From positions 1-16,142 of the forward strand of contig DASRVA010000034.1 of NCBI GenBank assembly GCA_035687745.1: a stretch of 16,142 nt of DNA, in the 5' to 3' direction. Shown here piece after piece: positions 7,087-14,144 of the stretch. Made by a program: the position numbers and the translations under genes. The DNA is from DASRVA01 sp035687745 (GTDB taxonomy: Bacteria > Gemmatimonadota > Gemmatimonadetes > JACCXV01 > JAHWKZ01). The notes under the pieces are model-generated. The model was given only the letters and a program-made list of their open reading frames with translations. It searched no databases and was not told the origin of the DNA. How positions within the stretch are numbered: position 1 is the first letter of the stretch; every line of letters begins with the position of its first letter.

Positions 7087-7828
7087 ACCCAAGCTCCCGG
7101 GACGGCTGATCGCCGTCGAGGGAGTGGACGGTTCCGGGAAGTCGACCCAGATCGATCTCCTGCACAAGTGGCTCCGGAGTCATGGCCGGAAGGTCTTCTT
7201 CAGCGAGTGGAACTCGAGCGAGCTCGTGGTCGAGGCCACCCGCAAGGGGAAGCGTCGGATGCTCCTGACGCCGACCACGTTCAGCCTGATCCATGCCACC
7301 GACTTCGCCGACCGCTACGAGCGCCAGATCCTGCCCATGCTGAAGGCCGGCTACATCGTCCTCTGTGACCGCTATGTCTTCACCTCGTTTGCCCGGGACC
7401 AGGCGCGGGGGTGCGACGCGGAATGGTTGCGCGAGGTCTACGGCTTCGCCCGGATCCCCGACGTCACCTTCTACTTCCATCTGCCGGTCAACACGGCGCT
7501 GGATCGGCTGACACGCTCCCGACAGCAGCCCAACTGGTTCGAGGCGGGGATGGACATGGGCCTCTCGATCGACATCCTGGATAGCTTCCGGATCTTTCAG
7601 GGCCGGGTCACGGACAACTACATGCGGCTTGTCGAGGAGTACGGCCTGGTCAAGCTCGACGCGACGGCGCCGATCACCGAGCAGCAGCGGCACGTGCGCG
7701 AGGTCATCATACAGTCGATTGACCTGGAGCAATTCCCATCGCGGATCGAGCGCGTCGTTCACGTCGACTACGGGATCGCCCCGCCCATTTTCGAGGAAGA
7801 CTGGCGGGACGCCGAGGGGCAGTGGTGA
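7061..7828 (+). CDS. Thymidylate-kinase-like P-loop protein, intact Walker A (first of a pair)
   Basis: A 255-aa P-loop nucleoside-monophosphate-kinase-fold protein. Walker A is GVDGSGKS (21-28) after LIAVE. DRY (103-105) follows a hydrophobic strand, as in thymidylate kinases. The segment that normally reads REPGGT is EWNSSEL (49-55), and the usual AADR reads ATDF (79-82), so dTMP specificity is uncertain; dTMP kinase is only the nearest family name. NWFEAGMDMG (158-167) is nearly repeated in the next protein. A C-terminal tail of about 35 residues after residue 220 goes beyond the usual length (about 210). The ATG at 7061 lies inside the end of the ppx-type gene, with AAGGTG 8 nt upstream. 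The N-terminus is a triple IEP repeat. It is the middle gene of a tightly overlapping three-gene unit. Confidence 0.85.
   Translation: MIEPIEPIEPKLPGRLIAVEGVDGSGKSTQIDLLHKWLRSHGRKVFFSEWNSSELVVEATRKGKRRMLLTPTTFSLIHATDFADRYERQILPMLKAGYIVLCDRYVFTSFARDQARGCDAEWLREVYGFARIPDVTFYFHLPVNTALDRLTRSRQQPNWFEAGMDMGLSIDILDSFRIFQGRVTDNYMRLVEEYGLVKLDATAPITEQQRHVREVIIQSIDLEQFPSRIERVVHVDYGIAPPIFEEDWRDAEGQW
7064..7090 (+). repeat. Three 9-bp tandem repeats across the ppx / kinase overlap
   Basis: ATCGAACCG, ATCGAGCCG and ATTGAACCC follow one another. In the kinase frame they encode IEP three times; in the ppx frame they encode its last residues, and the C-to-T change in the third copy creates the ppx stop TGA (7084-7086). 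The unit length of 9 keeps both frames if copies are gained or lost. Confidence 0.75.
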
Positions 7829-8526
7829 TGGGGAAGCGGTCCTATCAGCACTCGCTCCCGGGCGTCGACCTGGAGGAGCTCGGCGGCACGCTGATCGTGA
7901 TCGAGGGACCGGACGGCTCCGGCCGCTCGAGCCAGATCTGGCTGCTCTCGCGCTGGCTGGAGGAGCGCGGATACGCGGTCGAGCAGATGGGTCTCAAGCG
8001 CTCCAAGCTGGTCGCCAACGAGCTCGAGCAGGCCAAGCAGGGAAACGTCCTCAGCCCCCGCACGATGGCCCTCTTCTACGCGACCGACTTCTACGATCAG
8101 CTCGAGAACCGGATCGTGCCCGCGCTCCGGGCCGGGATGGTCGTCCTGGCCGACCGGTACATCTACACGCTCATGGTGCGGGACATGGTGCGGGGCGCCC
8201 GGATCGAGTGGCTGGAGCCCCTTTACTCGATGTCGATCGTCCCCGACGCGGTCTTTGTCCTCGACACCGCGCCCCAGAACATCCTCGAGCGGACCCTGGG
8301 CTCGCGCGGCAACCTCGATTACTGGGAGTCGGGCATGGACCTGGGGATCGCCCGCGAGTGGTACGACAGCTTCATGGAGTACCAGCGCCGGACCCACGAG
8401 AAGTTCGAGGAGCTCGTGCCCCGTCACGACCTCCAGCTCGTGGACGGAAACCGCTCGATCCAGGAGATCCACGAGGACCTGAAGTCCCGCATCGAGGGTC
8501 TCCTCGGCGCCTCCGCTACGGTCTGA
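7828..8526 (+). CDS. Thymidylate-kinase-like protein with degenerate Walker A (second of a pair)
   Basis: A 232-aa paralogue of the preceding protein. Its P-loop reads GPDGSGRS (27-34): Arg33 replaces the invariant Lys, confirmed in the codons GGC CGC TCG. Other family features remain: IVIEGPDGSG, SPRTMALFYATDF (76-88), LADRYIYT (107-114), VRDMVRG and DYWESGMDLG (164-173), which matches NWFEAGMDMG in the first protein. The REPGGT segment is again absent (GLKRSKL). The start is ATG 7828, with GAGGGG 8 nt upstream; the ATG shares its A with the preceding stop (TGATG), while a GTG at 7822 is less likely. Because thymidylate kinases are dimers, this may be a weak or non-catalytic partner of the first protein. 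That is inference; Arg might also support some activity. Confidence 0.83.
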   Translation: MGKRSYQHSLPGVDLEELGGTLIVIEGPDGSGRSSQIWLLSRWLEERGYAVEQMGLKRSKLVANELEQAKQGNVLSPRTMALFYATDFYDQLENRIVPALRAGMVVLADRYIYTLMVRDMVRGARIEWLEPLYSMSIVPDAVFVLDTAPQNILERTLGSRGNLDYWESGMDLGIAREWYDSFMEYQRRTHEKFEELVPRHDLQLVDGNRSIQEIHEDLKSRIEGLLGASATV

Positions 8527-8557
8527 CCGCCATCCCGGGGCCGTCCCGCCCGCTAGC

Positions 8558-8590
8558 CCGGATCAAACTTTCTTCACAGTTTGGTCAACG
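8558..8590 (+). promoter_or_regulatory. Candidate Pho box: three 11-bp-phased units before the porin gene
   Basis: Three consecutive 11-mers carry TCA at the same position (8563-8565, 8574-8576, 8585-8587): CCGGATCAAAC, TTTCTTCACAG, TTTGGTCAACG. The last two agree at 7 of 11 bases. The 11-bp period and TCA core match known PhoB/PhoP direct-repeat boxes, and TTCACA (8573-8578) fits the Gram-positive form TTMACA. It stands at the head of the phosphate-uptake operon whose last genes encode PhoB and PhoR. A clear -10 at the expected spacing is not seen; the best AT-rich spot is 8611-8621. Confidence 0.45.
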
Positions 8591-8609
8591 GCCGACAAAG
8601 ATTCGGCCG
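8589..8609 (+). terminator. Hairpin between the kinase pair and the porin gene
   Basis: CGGCCGA (8589-8595) and TCGGCCG (8603-8609) form a perfect 7-bp stem with a 7-nt loop, followed by CAAAATCAT rather than a T-run. It might end the ppx-kinase transcript weakly or serve as an operator next to the Pho-box units. Confidence 0.35.
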
Positions 8610-8674
8610 CAAAATCATACAGGACCGGAATCATCCACTTCAGAGAACCCCCATAGACCGGGAGCGAACAACGA

Positions 8675-9793
8675 ATGCGTCGACTGCGACGGCGGGTCGC
8701 GAGAATCCTTCTCCTCACCTTCGCTGGCTCCGCGATCCTGGCGGCTCCGCTACGGGCTCAGACCGTGACCGCGTCCGGGGTCGACAGCGTCAGGGTTCGC
8801 GCCAACGTCCAGGCACAATTCAACACCACCTCGGCCGACGCCGAGGCCGACTCCGAATGGCTCCTTCGGCGGGCTCGGCTCGGAATCGCCGCTTACGCCG
8901 GCGGCTGGCTCTACACGTACGTGGAGGGCGACTTCGGCCGCGGAGACGCGCAGTTGACCGACGGCTACGTGACGTTGCGGTTCGATCCGCGTCTGGAGCT
9001 CCGTGCAGGCCAGTTCAAGGTCCCCTTCGACGAGCTCGAGCTGATCACGAGCCGCGAGCTGCCGGTCGTCGAGCGTGACCCGTTGCCGCGTGGTGCCACC
9101 GGTTTCACTCCCAACGGCCTGCTCGACGACCTGGGGTACAACGCGCGCGACATCGGCGCCGACTGGAACGGCCGTTTCGACCGCGTCCGGGCCACGGCCG
9201 GCGTCTTCAACGGGCAGGGGGACAACGAAGACGAGCTGGACGACGGCAAGCAGGTGGCGGCACGCCTGGAGGCCGAGGTCGCGGTGGGGTGGCGGGTCGC
9301 GGGAGCCTGGACCGGGCTCCGGCTGAGCGATCCTCCGGCCGCCACGGAAGCCGCCTGGTATCAGGCCGTCGAGCTCGCGGTCCGGGGAGGGGAGTACGCG
9401 AAGCCCGGCCCCCAGGTCCTCGGCCAGATCTTTTTCGGGGACGATCACGACCCGGTGGTGCTGGGGGACGACGACGCGAGCTTTTTCGCGTGGCAGGCGA
9501 TCGCGGGCTGGCACGTCGCGACCTACGACACCCCGTTCCTGATCGGCTGGGAGCCGATCGTGCGGGCCGGGCAGACGCGAATCGAGGACGGCTCGGTCGT
9601 CGTCGACGACGTCATGGTCGATCTGTCGGACACCGAGCCGTCGACCACCGTCCTTACCGGCGGCATCAACCTGTATTGGAAGGAACGGATCCGGACCCAG
9701 CTCCAGGTCGACTGGGTCTCCTTCGATGGCGGCGGGGAGCTCGAGGACTCCGACGACGTCGCGCTCCGGATTCAGACCGGATTCGGGTTCTGA
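8675..9793 (+). CDS. Phosphate-selective porin (Porin O/P type), outer membrane
   Basis: A 372-aa outer-membrane barrel that probably lets phosphate or other anions into the periplasm. Residues 1-29 form a Sec signal (basic MRRLRRRVARI, hydrophobic core, cleavage at LRA-Q). The mature protein begins with strands of the Porin_O_P kind (VRVRANVQAQF, WLLRRARLGIAAYAGGWLYTYVEGDF), continues with YVTLRFDPRLELRAGQFKVPFD, a family signature, and ends in LRIQTGFGF with a terminal Phe for BAM recognition. GGGAG lies 10 nt before the ATG. It is the first gene after the candidate Pho box and directly precedes pstS, so phosphate is the likely substrate; the sequence itself does not prove selectivity. The family assignment is strong. 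Confidence 0.88.
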   Translation: MRRLRRRVARILLLTFAGSAILAAPLRAQTVTASGVDSVRVRANVQAQFNTTSADAEADSEWLLRRARLGIAAYAGGWLYTYVEGDFGRGDAQLTDGYVTLRFDPRLELRAGQFKVPFDELELITSRELPVVERDPLPRGATGFTPNGLLDDLGYNARDIGADWNGRFDRVRATAGVFNGQGDNEDELDDGKQVAARLEAEVAVGWRVAGAWTGLRLSDPPAATEAAWYQAVELAVRGGEYAKPGPQVLGQIFFGDDHDPVVLGDDDASFFAWQAIAGWHVATYDTPFLIGWEPIVRAGQTRIEDGSVVVDDVMVDLSDTEPSTTVLTGGINLYWKERIRTQLQVDWVSFDGGGELEDSDDVALRIQTGFGF

Positions 9794-9817
9794 CGGCCCG
9801 CGTAAGGTCGCGGGCCG
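9794..9817 (+). terminator. Strong hairpin between the porin gene and pstS
   Basis: CGGCCCGCG (9794-9802), loop TAAGGT, CGCGGGCCG (9809-9817) form a perfect 9-bp GC stem beginning right after the porin stop codon. No T-run follows, so full intrinsic termination is doubtful. It could protect or process the mRNA, or lower read-through, to set different porin and PstS levels. Confidence 0.5.
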
Positions 9818-9851
9818 GATAGTTCATCAGACGAAAGGACATGCACAAGCC

Positions 9852-10805
9852 ATGATCGCACACAGCGCACGCTTCTTCCTCACAACCGGCGCTCTTCTGG
9901 CCCTTGCCGCCTGCGGCGGCGGAGCCGACGAGGGGGCCGACGGGTCGGGCTTATCAGGGTCCGTCCAGGCGGACGGGTCGAGCACCGTCTATCCGATCGC
10001 CGAGGCCGTGGCGGAAGAGTTCCAGCGGATGCACCCGAACACGCGCGTCACGGTGGGGGTTTCGGGCACGGGCGGCGGCTTCAAGCGCTTCTGCGCCGGC
10101 GAGATCGACGTCTCGGACGCCTCGCGGCCGATCAAGGATTCCGAGGCCGCGGCCTGCCGGCAAAGCGGAATCGTCTACACGGAGCTCAGGGTGGCTTGGG
10201 ACGGCCTCTCCGTCGTCACGAATCCGTCCAACGACTTCGTCGCCTGCCTCACCACCGACGAGCTCAAGCGCGTCTGGGAGCCGGGGAGCCAGGTGAACAA
10301 CTGGAACCAGATCCGGCAGGGCTTCCCCGACAAGCGGCTCGTTCTCTATGGCCCCGGCACGGACAGCGGGACGTTCGACTACTTCACCGAGGCGATCGTC
10401 GGCGAAGAGGACGCCAGCCGTCCCGACTACACCGCCAGCGAGGACGACAACGTCCTGGTCCAGGGGGTCGAGGGGGACGCCGGCGCGCTCGGCTACTTCG
10501 GATTCGCCTACTACGAGGAGAACGCCGAGCGCCTCAAGCTGCTCGGGGTGGACGGGGGCTCGGGCTGCGTCCAGCCCAGCGTCGAGACCATCGAGACCGG
10601 CACGTACGCGCCGCTGAGCCGCCCGCTCTACCTTTACGTGAGCGATCGCGCGCTGGCCAAGCCGCAGGTCGAGGCGTTCGTCGAGTTCTTCCTCCAGGAA
10701 GGGCCCGAGCTGGTGCGGGCGGTCGGCTACATCCCGCTCCAGCCCGACCAGTACGAGGCCGAGCTGGCCAAGATCTCGGGCGCGGACACGACCGGAGCCG
10801 AGTGA
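9852..10805 (+). CDS. pstS: Phosphate-binding lipoprotein of the Pst ABC transporter
   Basis: Captures inorganic phosphate in the periplasm and delivers it to PstCA. The 317-aa precursor starts MIAHSARFF and has a lipobox ALAAC with Cys21 as the lipid anchor. The binding domain shows DGSSTVYPIAEAVAEEF (41-57), a GTGGGFKRFCAGEIDVSDASRPI segment split over the first lobe, and GPGTDSGTFDYFTEAI in the second. These Ser/Thr/Gly-rich loops line the phosphate pocket in the family. ATG 9852 is chosen because it starts the lipoprotein signal; AAAGGA lies 12 nt upstream, slightly far. An ATG at 9841 opens only a four-codon frame that ends on the pstS start as ATGA. The pstS stop overlaps the next start (GTGA), so pstC is translationally coupled. 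Confidence 0.95.
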   Translation: MIAHSARFFLTTGALLALAACGGGADEGADGSGLSGSVQADGSSTVYPIAEAVAEEFQRMHPNTRVTVGVSGTGGGFKRFCAGEIDVSDASRPIKDSEAAACRQSGIVYTELRVAWDGLSVVTNPSNDFVACLTTDELKRVWEPGSQVNNWNQIRQGFPDKRLVLYGPGTDSGTFDYFTEAIVGEEDASRPDYTASEDDNVLVQGVEGDAGALGYFGFAYYEENAERLKLLGVDGGSGCVQPSVETIETGTYAPLSRPLYLYVSDRALAKPQVEAFVEFFLQEGPELVRAVGYIPLQPDQYEAELAKISGADTTGAE

Positions 10806-11788
10806 ACCTCGAGCCGCGCTTGAAGCGCGAGGTCCTCGCGGAGGGGCCCTGGCCGGCCGGCGGCATGGACGCCGTCCCGCCGGAGAATGGCCTCGGGCTC
10901 GAGGGTGCCGGCCGAGCGCTCAAGGAACGCGCCATCGGGGCCGTTCTCTTCCTGGCCGGGGCCTTCTCGATCCTGACTACGGTCGGGATCGTCGTAGTGC
11001 TGGTCTGGGAGTCGGTGGGTTTCTTCCGCCGGGTGCCGATCCTGGCGTTCCTTTCCGGAACCCAGTGGACGCCGCTGTTCGAGCCCCAGCGGTTCGGGGT
11101 CCTGCCCCTGCTCGTGGGCTCGGTCCTGATCGCGCTGATTGCGAGCTTGATCGCGGTGCCGCTCGGCCTGGGGTCCGCTATCTACCTGAGCGAGTACGCC
11201 CCGCGCCGGCTGCGCAACGTGCTCAAGCCGGTCCTCGAGATCCTGGCCGGGGTCCCGACCGTGGTCTACGGATACTTCGCGCTGACGTTCGTGACCCCGC
11301 TCCTGCGCTACGTGATCCCGGGTCTCGGGATCTTCAACGCGCTCTCGGCAGGCATCGTGGTCGGGGTCATGATCCTGCCCTTGATCGCATCGCTCTCCGA
11401 GGACGCGATGGCGGCGGTGCCGCGGGCGCTCCGGCAGGGCGCCTACGCCCTCGGGGCGACCCAGCTCGAGGTCGCCACGCGGGTCGTCACGCCGGCCGCG
11501 CTCTCGGGGATCGTCGCCTCGTTCATCCTGGCCGTCTCCCGGGCCATCGGGGAGACGATGGCGGTCGTGCTGGCGGCAGGGATGACCCCCCAGCTCACGT
11601 TCGACCCGCGCGAGTCGATCCAGACGATGACCGCCTACATCGTTCAGGTGAGCCTGGGCGACACCCCGTTCGGCTCGATCGAGTACCAGTCGATCTTCGC
11701 GGTGGGCCTCCTTCTCTTCGTGGTCACCCTGGGAATGAACATCTTCGGGCGCTGGTTCCTGAAGCGGTACCGGGAGGTGTACGCGTGA
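10802..11788 (+). CDS. pstC: Phosphate ABC transporter permease PstC
   Basis: One of the two inner-membrane permeases of the high-affinity phosphate importer. The 328-aa protein begins at a GTG overlapping the pstS stop, with GGAG 4 nt upstream; an ATG at 10865 is a less likely alternative. An N-terminal cytoplasmic stretch of about 38 residues precedes about six hydrophobic segments, starting with AIGAVLFLAGAFSILTTVGI. The ABC permease coupling loop is clear: EDAMAAVPRALRQGAYALGAT, followed by VTPAALSGIVAS and RAIGETMAVVLAAG. LEILAGVPTVVYGYFAL is characteristic of PstC. It pairs with PstA, which follows with another GTGA overlap, and is energised by PstB. Confidence 0.95.
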   Translation: MNLEPRLKREVLAEGPWPAGGMDAVPPENGLGLEGAGRALKERAIGAVLFLAGAFSILTTVGIVVVLVWESVGFFRRVPILAFLSGTQWTPLFEPQRFGVLPLLVGSVLIALIASLIAVPLGLGSAIYLSEYAPRRLRNVLKPVLEILAGVPTVVYGYFALTFVTPLLRYVIPGLGIFNALSAGIVVGVMILPLIASLSEDAMAAVPRALRQGAYALGATQLEVATRVVTPAALSGIVASFILAVSRAIGETMAVVLAAGMTPQLTFDPRESIQTMTAYIVQVSLGDTPFGSIEYQSIFAVGLLLFVVTLGMNIFGRWFLKRYREVYA

Positions 11789-12678
11789 ACGATGGGCCGG
11801 GGCTCCTCCTGACCACGCCGCCCGGCCTCGTCCGCCGGCGCCGGTGGGGGCGTCTGTTCAAGCTCCTGTGCCTGGGAACGACGGTGGCGGGGGTCGCCGT
11901 CCTCGCGGTCCTGCTCGTGGACGTCCTGATCGACGGTGTCGGCTGGCTCACGGGAACTTTCTTCAACGAGTCGCCGTCGCGCATTCCCTCCCGGGCCGGC
12001 ATCAAGCCGGCGCTGGCGGGAACGCTGTGGCTGATGGGGCTGGTCGCCCTGATCGCGTTCCCGCTCGGTGTGGCGGCGGCGGTCTACCTGGAGGAGTACG
12101 CCGGAAAGAACTGGGTCCAGACGGTGATCCAGACCAACATCGCCAACCTGGCCGGCGTCCCGTCGATCATCTACGGGATCCTTGGGCTGGCCGTCTTCGT
12201 TCGGTGGATGTTCGCCCTGACCGGCGGCCGGAGTCTGATATCGGGCGCCCTGACGATCGCGCTGCTCGTCCTGCCCGTCATCATCATCGCCGGCCAGGAG
12301 GCGATCCGCGCCGTCCCCGGCTCGATCCGGGAAGCGTCCTACGGCCTCGGCGCGACGCGCTGGCAGACCGTCCGCCACCACGTCCTCCCGAACGCGCTCC
12401 CCGGCATCATGACCGGCACCATCCTCGGCCTCTCGAGAGCGATCGGGGAGACGGCGCCGCTGATCATGATCGGCGCCCTCACGTTCATCGCCTTCGTTCC
12501 CGACGGTCCCCGCGACGCTTTCACCGTGCTGCCCATCCAGATCTTCAACTGGGCGTCGCGTCCCCAGGACGAGTTTCGGAACCTGGCGGCGGCCACGATC
12601 ATCGTCCTGCTCGTGCTCCTCCTGTCGATGAACGCGCTGGCCATCTGGCTGCGCAACAAGTACCGGAAGGAATGGTGA
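11785..12678 (+). CDS. pstA: Phosphate ABC transporter permease PstA
   Basis: Second inner-membrane permease of the Pst importer, 297 aa. The GTG at 11785 overlaps the pstC stop (GTGA) and has GGAGG at a 7-nt distance (11773-11777), a strong binding site. Hydrophobic segments begin at about residue 27 (LCLGTTVAGVAVLAVLLVDVLI). Family marks are YLEEYAGKNW, NLAGVPSIIYGILGLAVF, the coupling loop QEAIRAVPGSIREASYGLGAT, and LSRAIGETAPLIMIGAL. FNWASRPQDEFRNLAA near the C-terminus is typical of PstA. It is followed after 4 bp by the ATPase gene. Confidence 0.95.
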   Translation: MNDGPGLLLTTPPGLVRRRRWGRLFKLLCLGTTVAGVAVLAVLLVDVLIDGVGWLTGTFFNESPSRIPSRAGIKPALAGTLWLMGLVALIAFPLGVAAAVYLEEYAGKNWVQTVIQTNIANLAGVPSIIYGILGLAVFVRWMFALTGGRSLISGALTIALLVLPVIIIAGQEAIRAVPGSIREASYGLGATRWQTVRHHVLPNALPGIMTGTILGLSRAIGETAPLIMIGALTFIAFVPDGPRDAFTVLPIQIFNWASRPQDEFRNLAAATIIVLLVLLLSMNALAIWLRNKYRKEW

Positions 12679-12682
12679 GCGC

Positions 12683-13459
12683 GTGCCCACGATCAAGGTG
12701 AGCGCCGAAGGCACTCCCGCGCTCGAGACGCAGGACCTCTCCGTGTTCTACGGCGACAACGAGGCGGTCAAGTCGATCTCGATGGAGATCCCGAAGAACA
12801 AGATCGTGTCGCTGATCGGTCCCAGCGGGTGCGGGAAGTCCACGCTGATACGATGCTTCAACCGGATGAACGACCTCGTCCCCAACGCGCGGATCGAAGG
12901 GCAGGTCATCTTCCGCGGCGAGAACCTCTACGCCGATCATGTCGATCCGGTTGAGGTGCGCCGTCGGATCGGGATGGTGTTCCAGAAGCCCAACCCGTTT
13001 CCCAAGTCGATCTACGACAATGTCGCCTTCGGGCCGCGGATCAACGGCGTCGACGGGGACCTGGACGAAATCGTCGAGCGCTCGTTGCATCAGGCAGCCC
13101 TGTGGGACGAAGTGAAGGACCGGCTGGAGGAGAGCGCGCTCGAGCTCTCGGGCGGGCAGCAGCAGCGGCTCTGCATCGCCCGGGCGCTCGCGGTGACGCC
13201 CGAGGTCCTGCTGATGGACGAGCCCGCGTCAGCGCTGGATCCGATCGCCACCTCCAAGATCGAGGAGCTCATTCAGGAGCTGGTCCAGAACTACACGATC
13301 GTCATCGTGACCCACAACATGCAGCAGGCGGCACGGGTCTCGCACTATACGGCGTACCTTTACCTGGGCGAACTCATCGAGTACGACGAGACCGACAGGA
13401 TCTTCACCGCCCCGAGCGAACGGAACACGGAGGACTATGTCACCGGAAGATTCGGTTAA
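12683..13459 (+). CDS. pstB: Phosphate ABC transporter ATP-binding protein PstB
   Basis: The cytoplasmic ATPase that powers PstCA. All motifs are present in 258 aa: Walker A GPSGCGKS (46-53), Q-loop VFQKPNPFP (99-107), signature LSGGQQQR (155-162), Walker B VLLMDEPASALDP (175-187) and H-loop VTHNMQQAARVS (209-220). The length is the family norm. The Walker B follow-on reads PASALDP where PTS or PCS is more usual, a harmless change. The start is GTG 12683, 4 bp after pstA; the in-frame GTG at 12698 is possible but would trim the usual N-terminus. The last 23 bases overlap phoU. Confidence 0.96.
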   Translation: MPTIKVSAEGTPALETQDLSVFYGDNEAVKSISMEIPKNKIVSLIGPSGCGKSTLIRCFNRMNDLVPNARIEGQVIFRGENLYADHVDPVEVRRRIGMVFQKPNPFPKSIYDNVAFGPRINGVDGDLDEIVERSLHQAALWDEVKDRLEESALELSGGQQQRLCIARALAVTPEVLLMDEPASALDPIATSKIEELIQELVQNYTIVIVTHNMQQAARVSHYTAYLYLGELIEYDETDRIFTAPSERNTEDYVTGRFG

Positions 13460-14144
13460 GGCGACCCAGCGGCACTTTGATCAGGAGTTAAAGGATCTGC
13501 GGGAGCTCCTGCTCCGCATGGCTGGACGGGCCGAGGAGCAGATGCGTTCCGGCCTGACGGCCGTCAAGCGGCTGGACGCTCAGGCAGCGCAGCAGACCAT
13601 CCTCGCGGACCGTGACGTGGATGCCCTGGAGCTGGAGATCGAGGAGCAGGCCATCAACCTCCTGGCCCGCCGCCAGCCGATGGCGGGGGACCTGCGCACG
13701 CTGGTCGCCGTGCTCAAGATCTCGAATGACCTCGAGCGGGTAGGCGACCACGCCGTCAACATCGCCCAGTGCGCGAAGCGGCTGGCCGAGGCGTTCCCGA
13801 TGCCGCAGCCGACGGAGCTGGACCAGATGGCCGAGCTCGCCACCGGCATGCTCCGGGATGCCATCACCGCGTTCATCGAGCGTGACGTCGCTCTCGCCCG
13901 CAACGTGTGCATGCGTGACGAGGAGGTGGACCGCTACAACGACACCGTGTTCCGGCTCATGCTCTCCCGGATGGCCGAGAACACGAACACGGTGATCCCC
14001 GCTCTCCAGATGATGCTCGTGGCGCGGAATCTCGAGCGGGTCGCCGACCTCGCCACGAACCTCGGGGAGGATGTCATCTACATCGTGGAGGCGCGGACGA
14101 TCAAGCACCACGCCACCGAGATCGAGGGGGAGTTCGACCAGTGA
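13437..14144 (+). CDS. phoU: Phosphate-signalling regulator PhoU
   Basis: Connects the Pst transporter to the PhoR sensor and holds the Pho response off when phosphate is plentiful; it also affects phosphate and polyphosphate balance. The 235-aa protein has two three-helix halves, each with the metal-cluster motif: NDLERVGDHAVNIAQ (97-111) and RNLERVADLATNLGEDV (197-213). RRQPMAGDLRTLVAVLKIS (78-96) is also characteristic. ATG 13437 overlaps the end of pstB by 23 nt, with GGAGG only 3 nt upstream, a tight but workable spacing. Its stop overlaps the phoB start as GTGA. Confidence 0.95.
   Translation: MSPEDSVKATQRHFDQELKDLRELLLRMAGRAEEQMRSGLTAVKRLDAQAAQQTILADRDVDALELEIEEQAINLLARRQPMAGDLRTLVAVLKISNDLERVGDHAVNIAQCAKRLAEAFPMPQPTELDQMAELATGMLRDAITAFIERDVALARNVCMRDEEVDRYNDTVFRLMLSRMAENTNTVIPALQMMLVARNLERVADLATNLGEDVIYIVEARTIKHHATEIEGEFDQ

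Noticed and set aside
5347..7167. A 606-aa minus-strand open frame opposite the Ppx-HD gene
   Set aside because: It is antisense to a gene with complete Ppx/GppA and HD motifs; its composition (His, Gln, Arg, Pro rich) is the usual by-product of GC-rich coding DNA.
9841..9855. Four-codon frame ATG..TGA whose stop overlaps the pstS start
   Set aside because: It looks like a coupling leader, but its ribosome binding site would be only 1 nt from the ATG, and ATG is frequent enough for chance.
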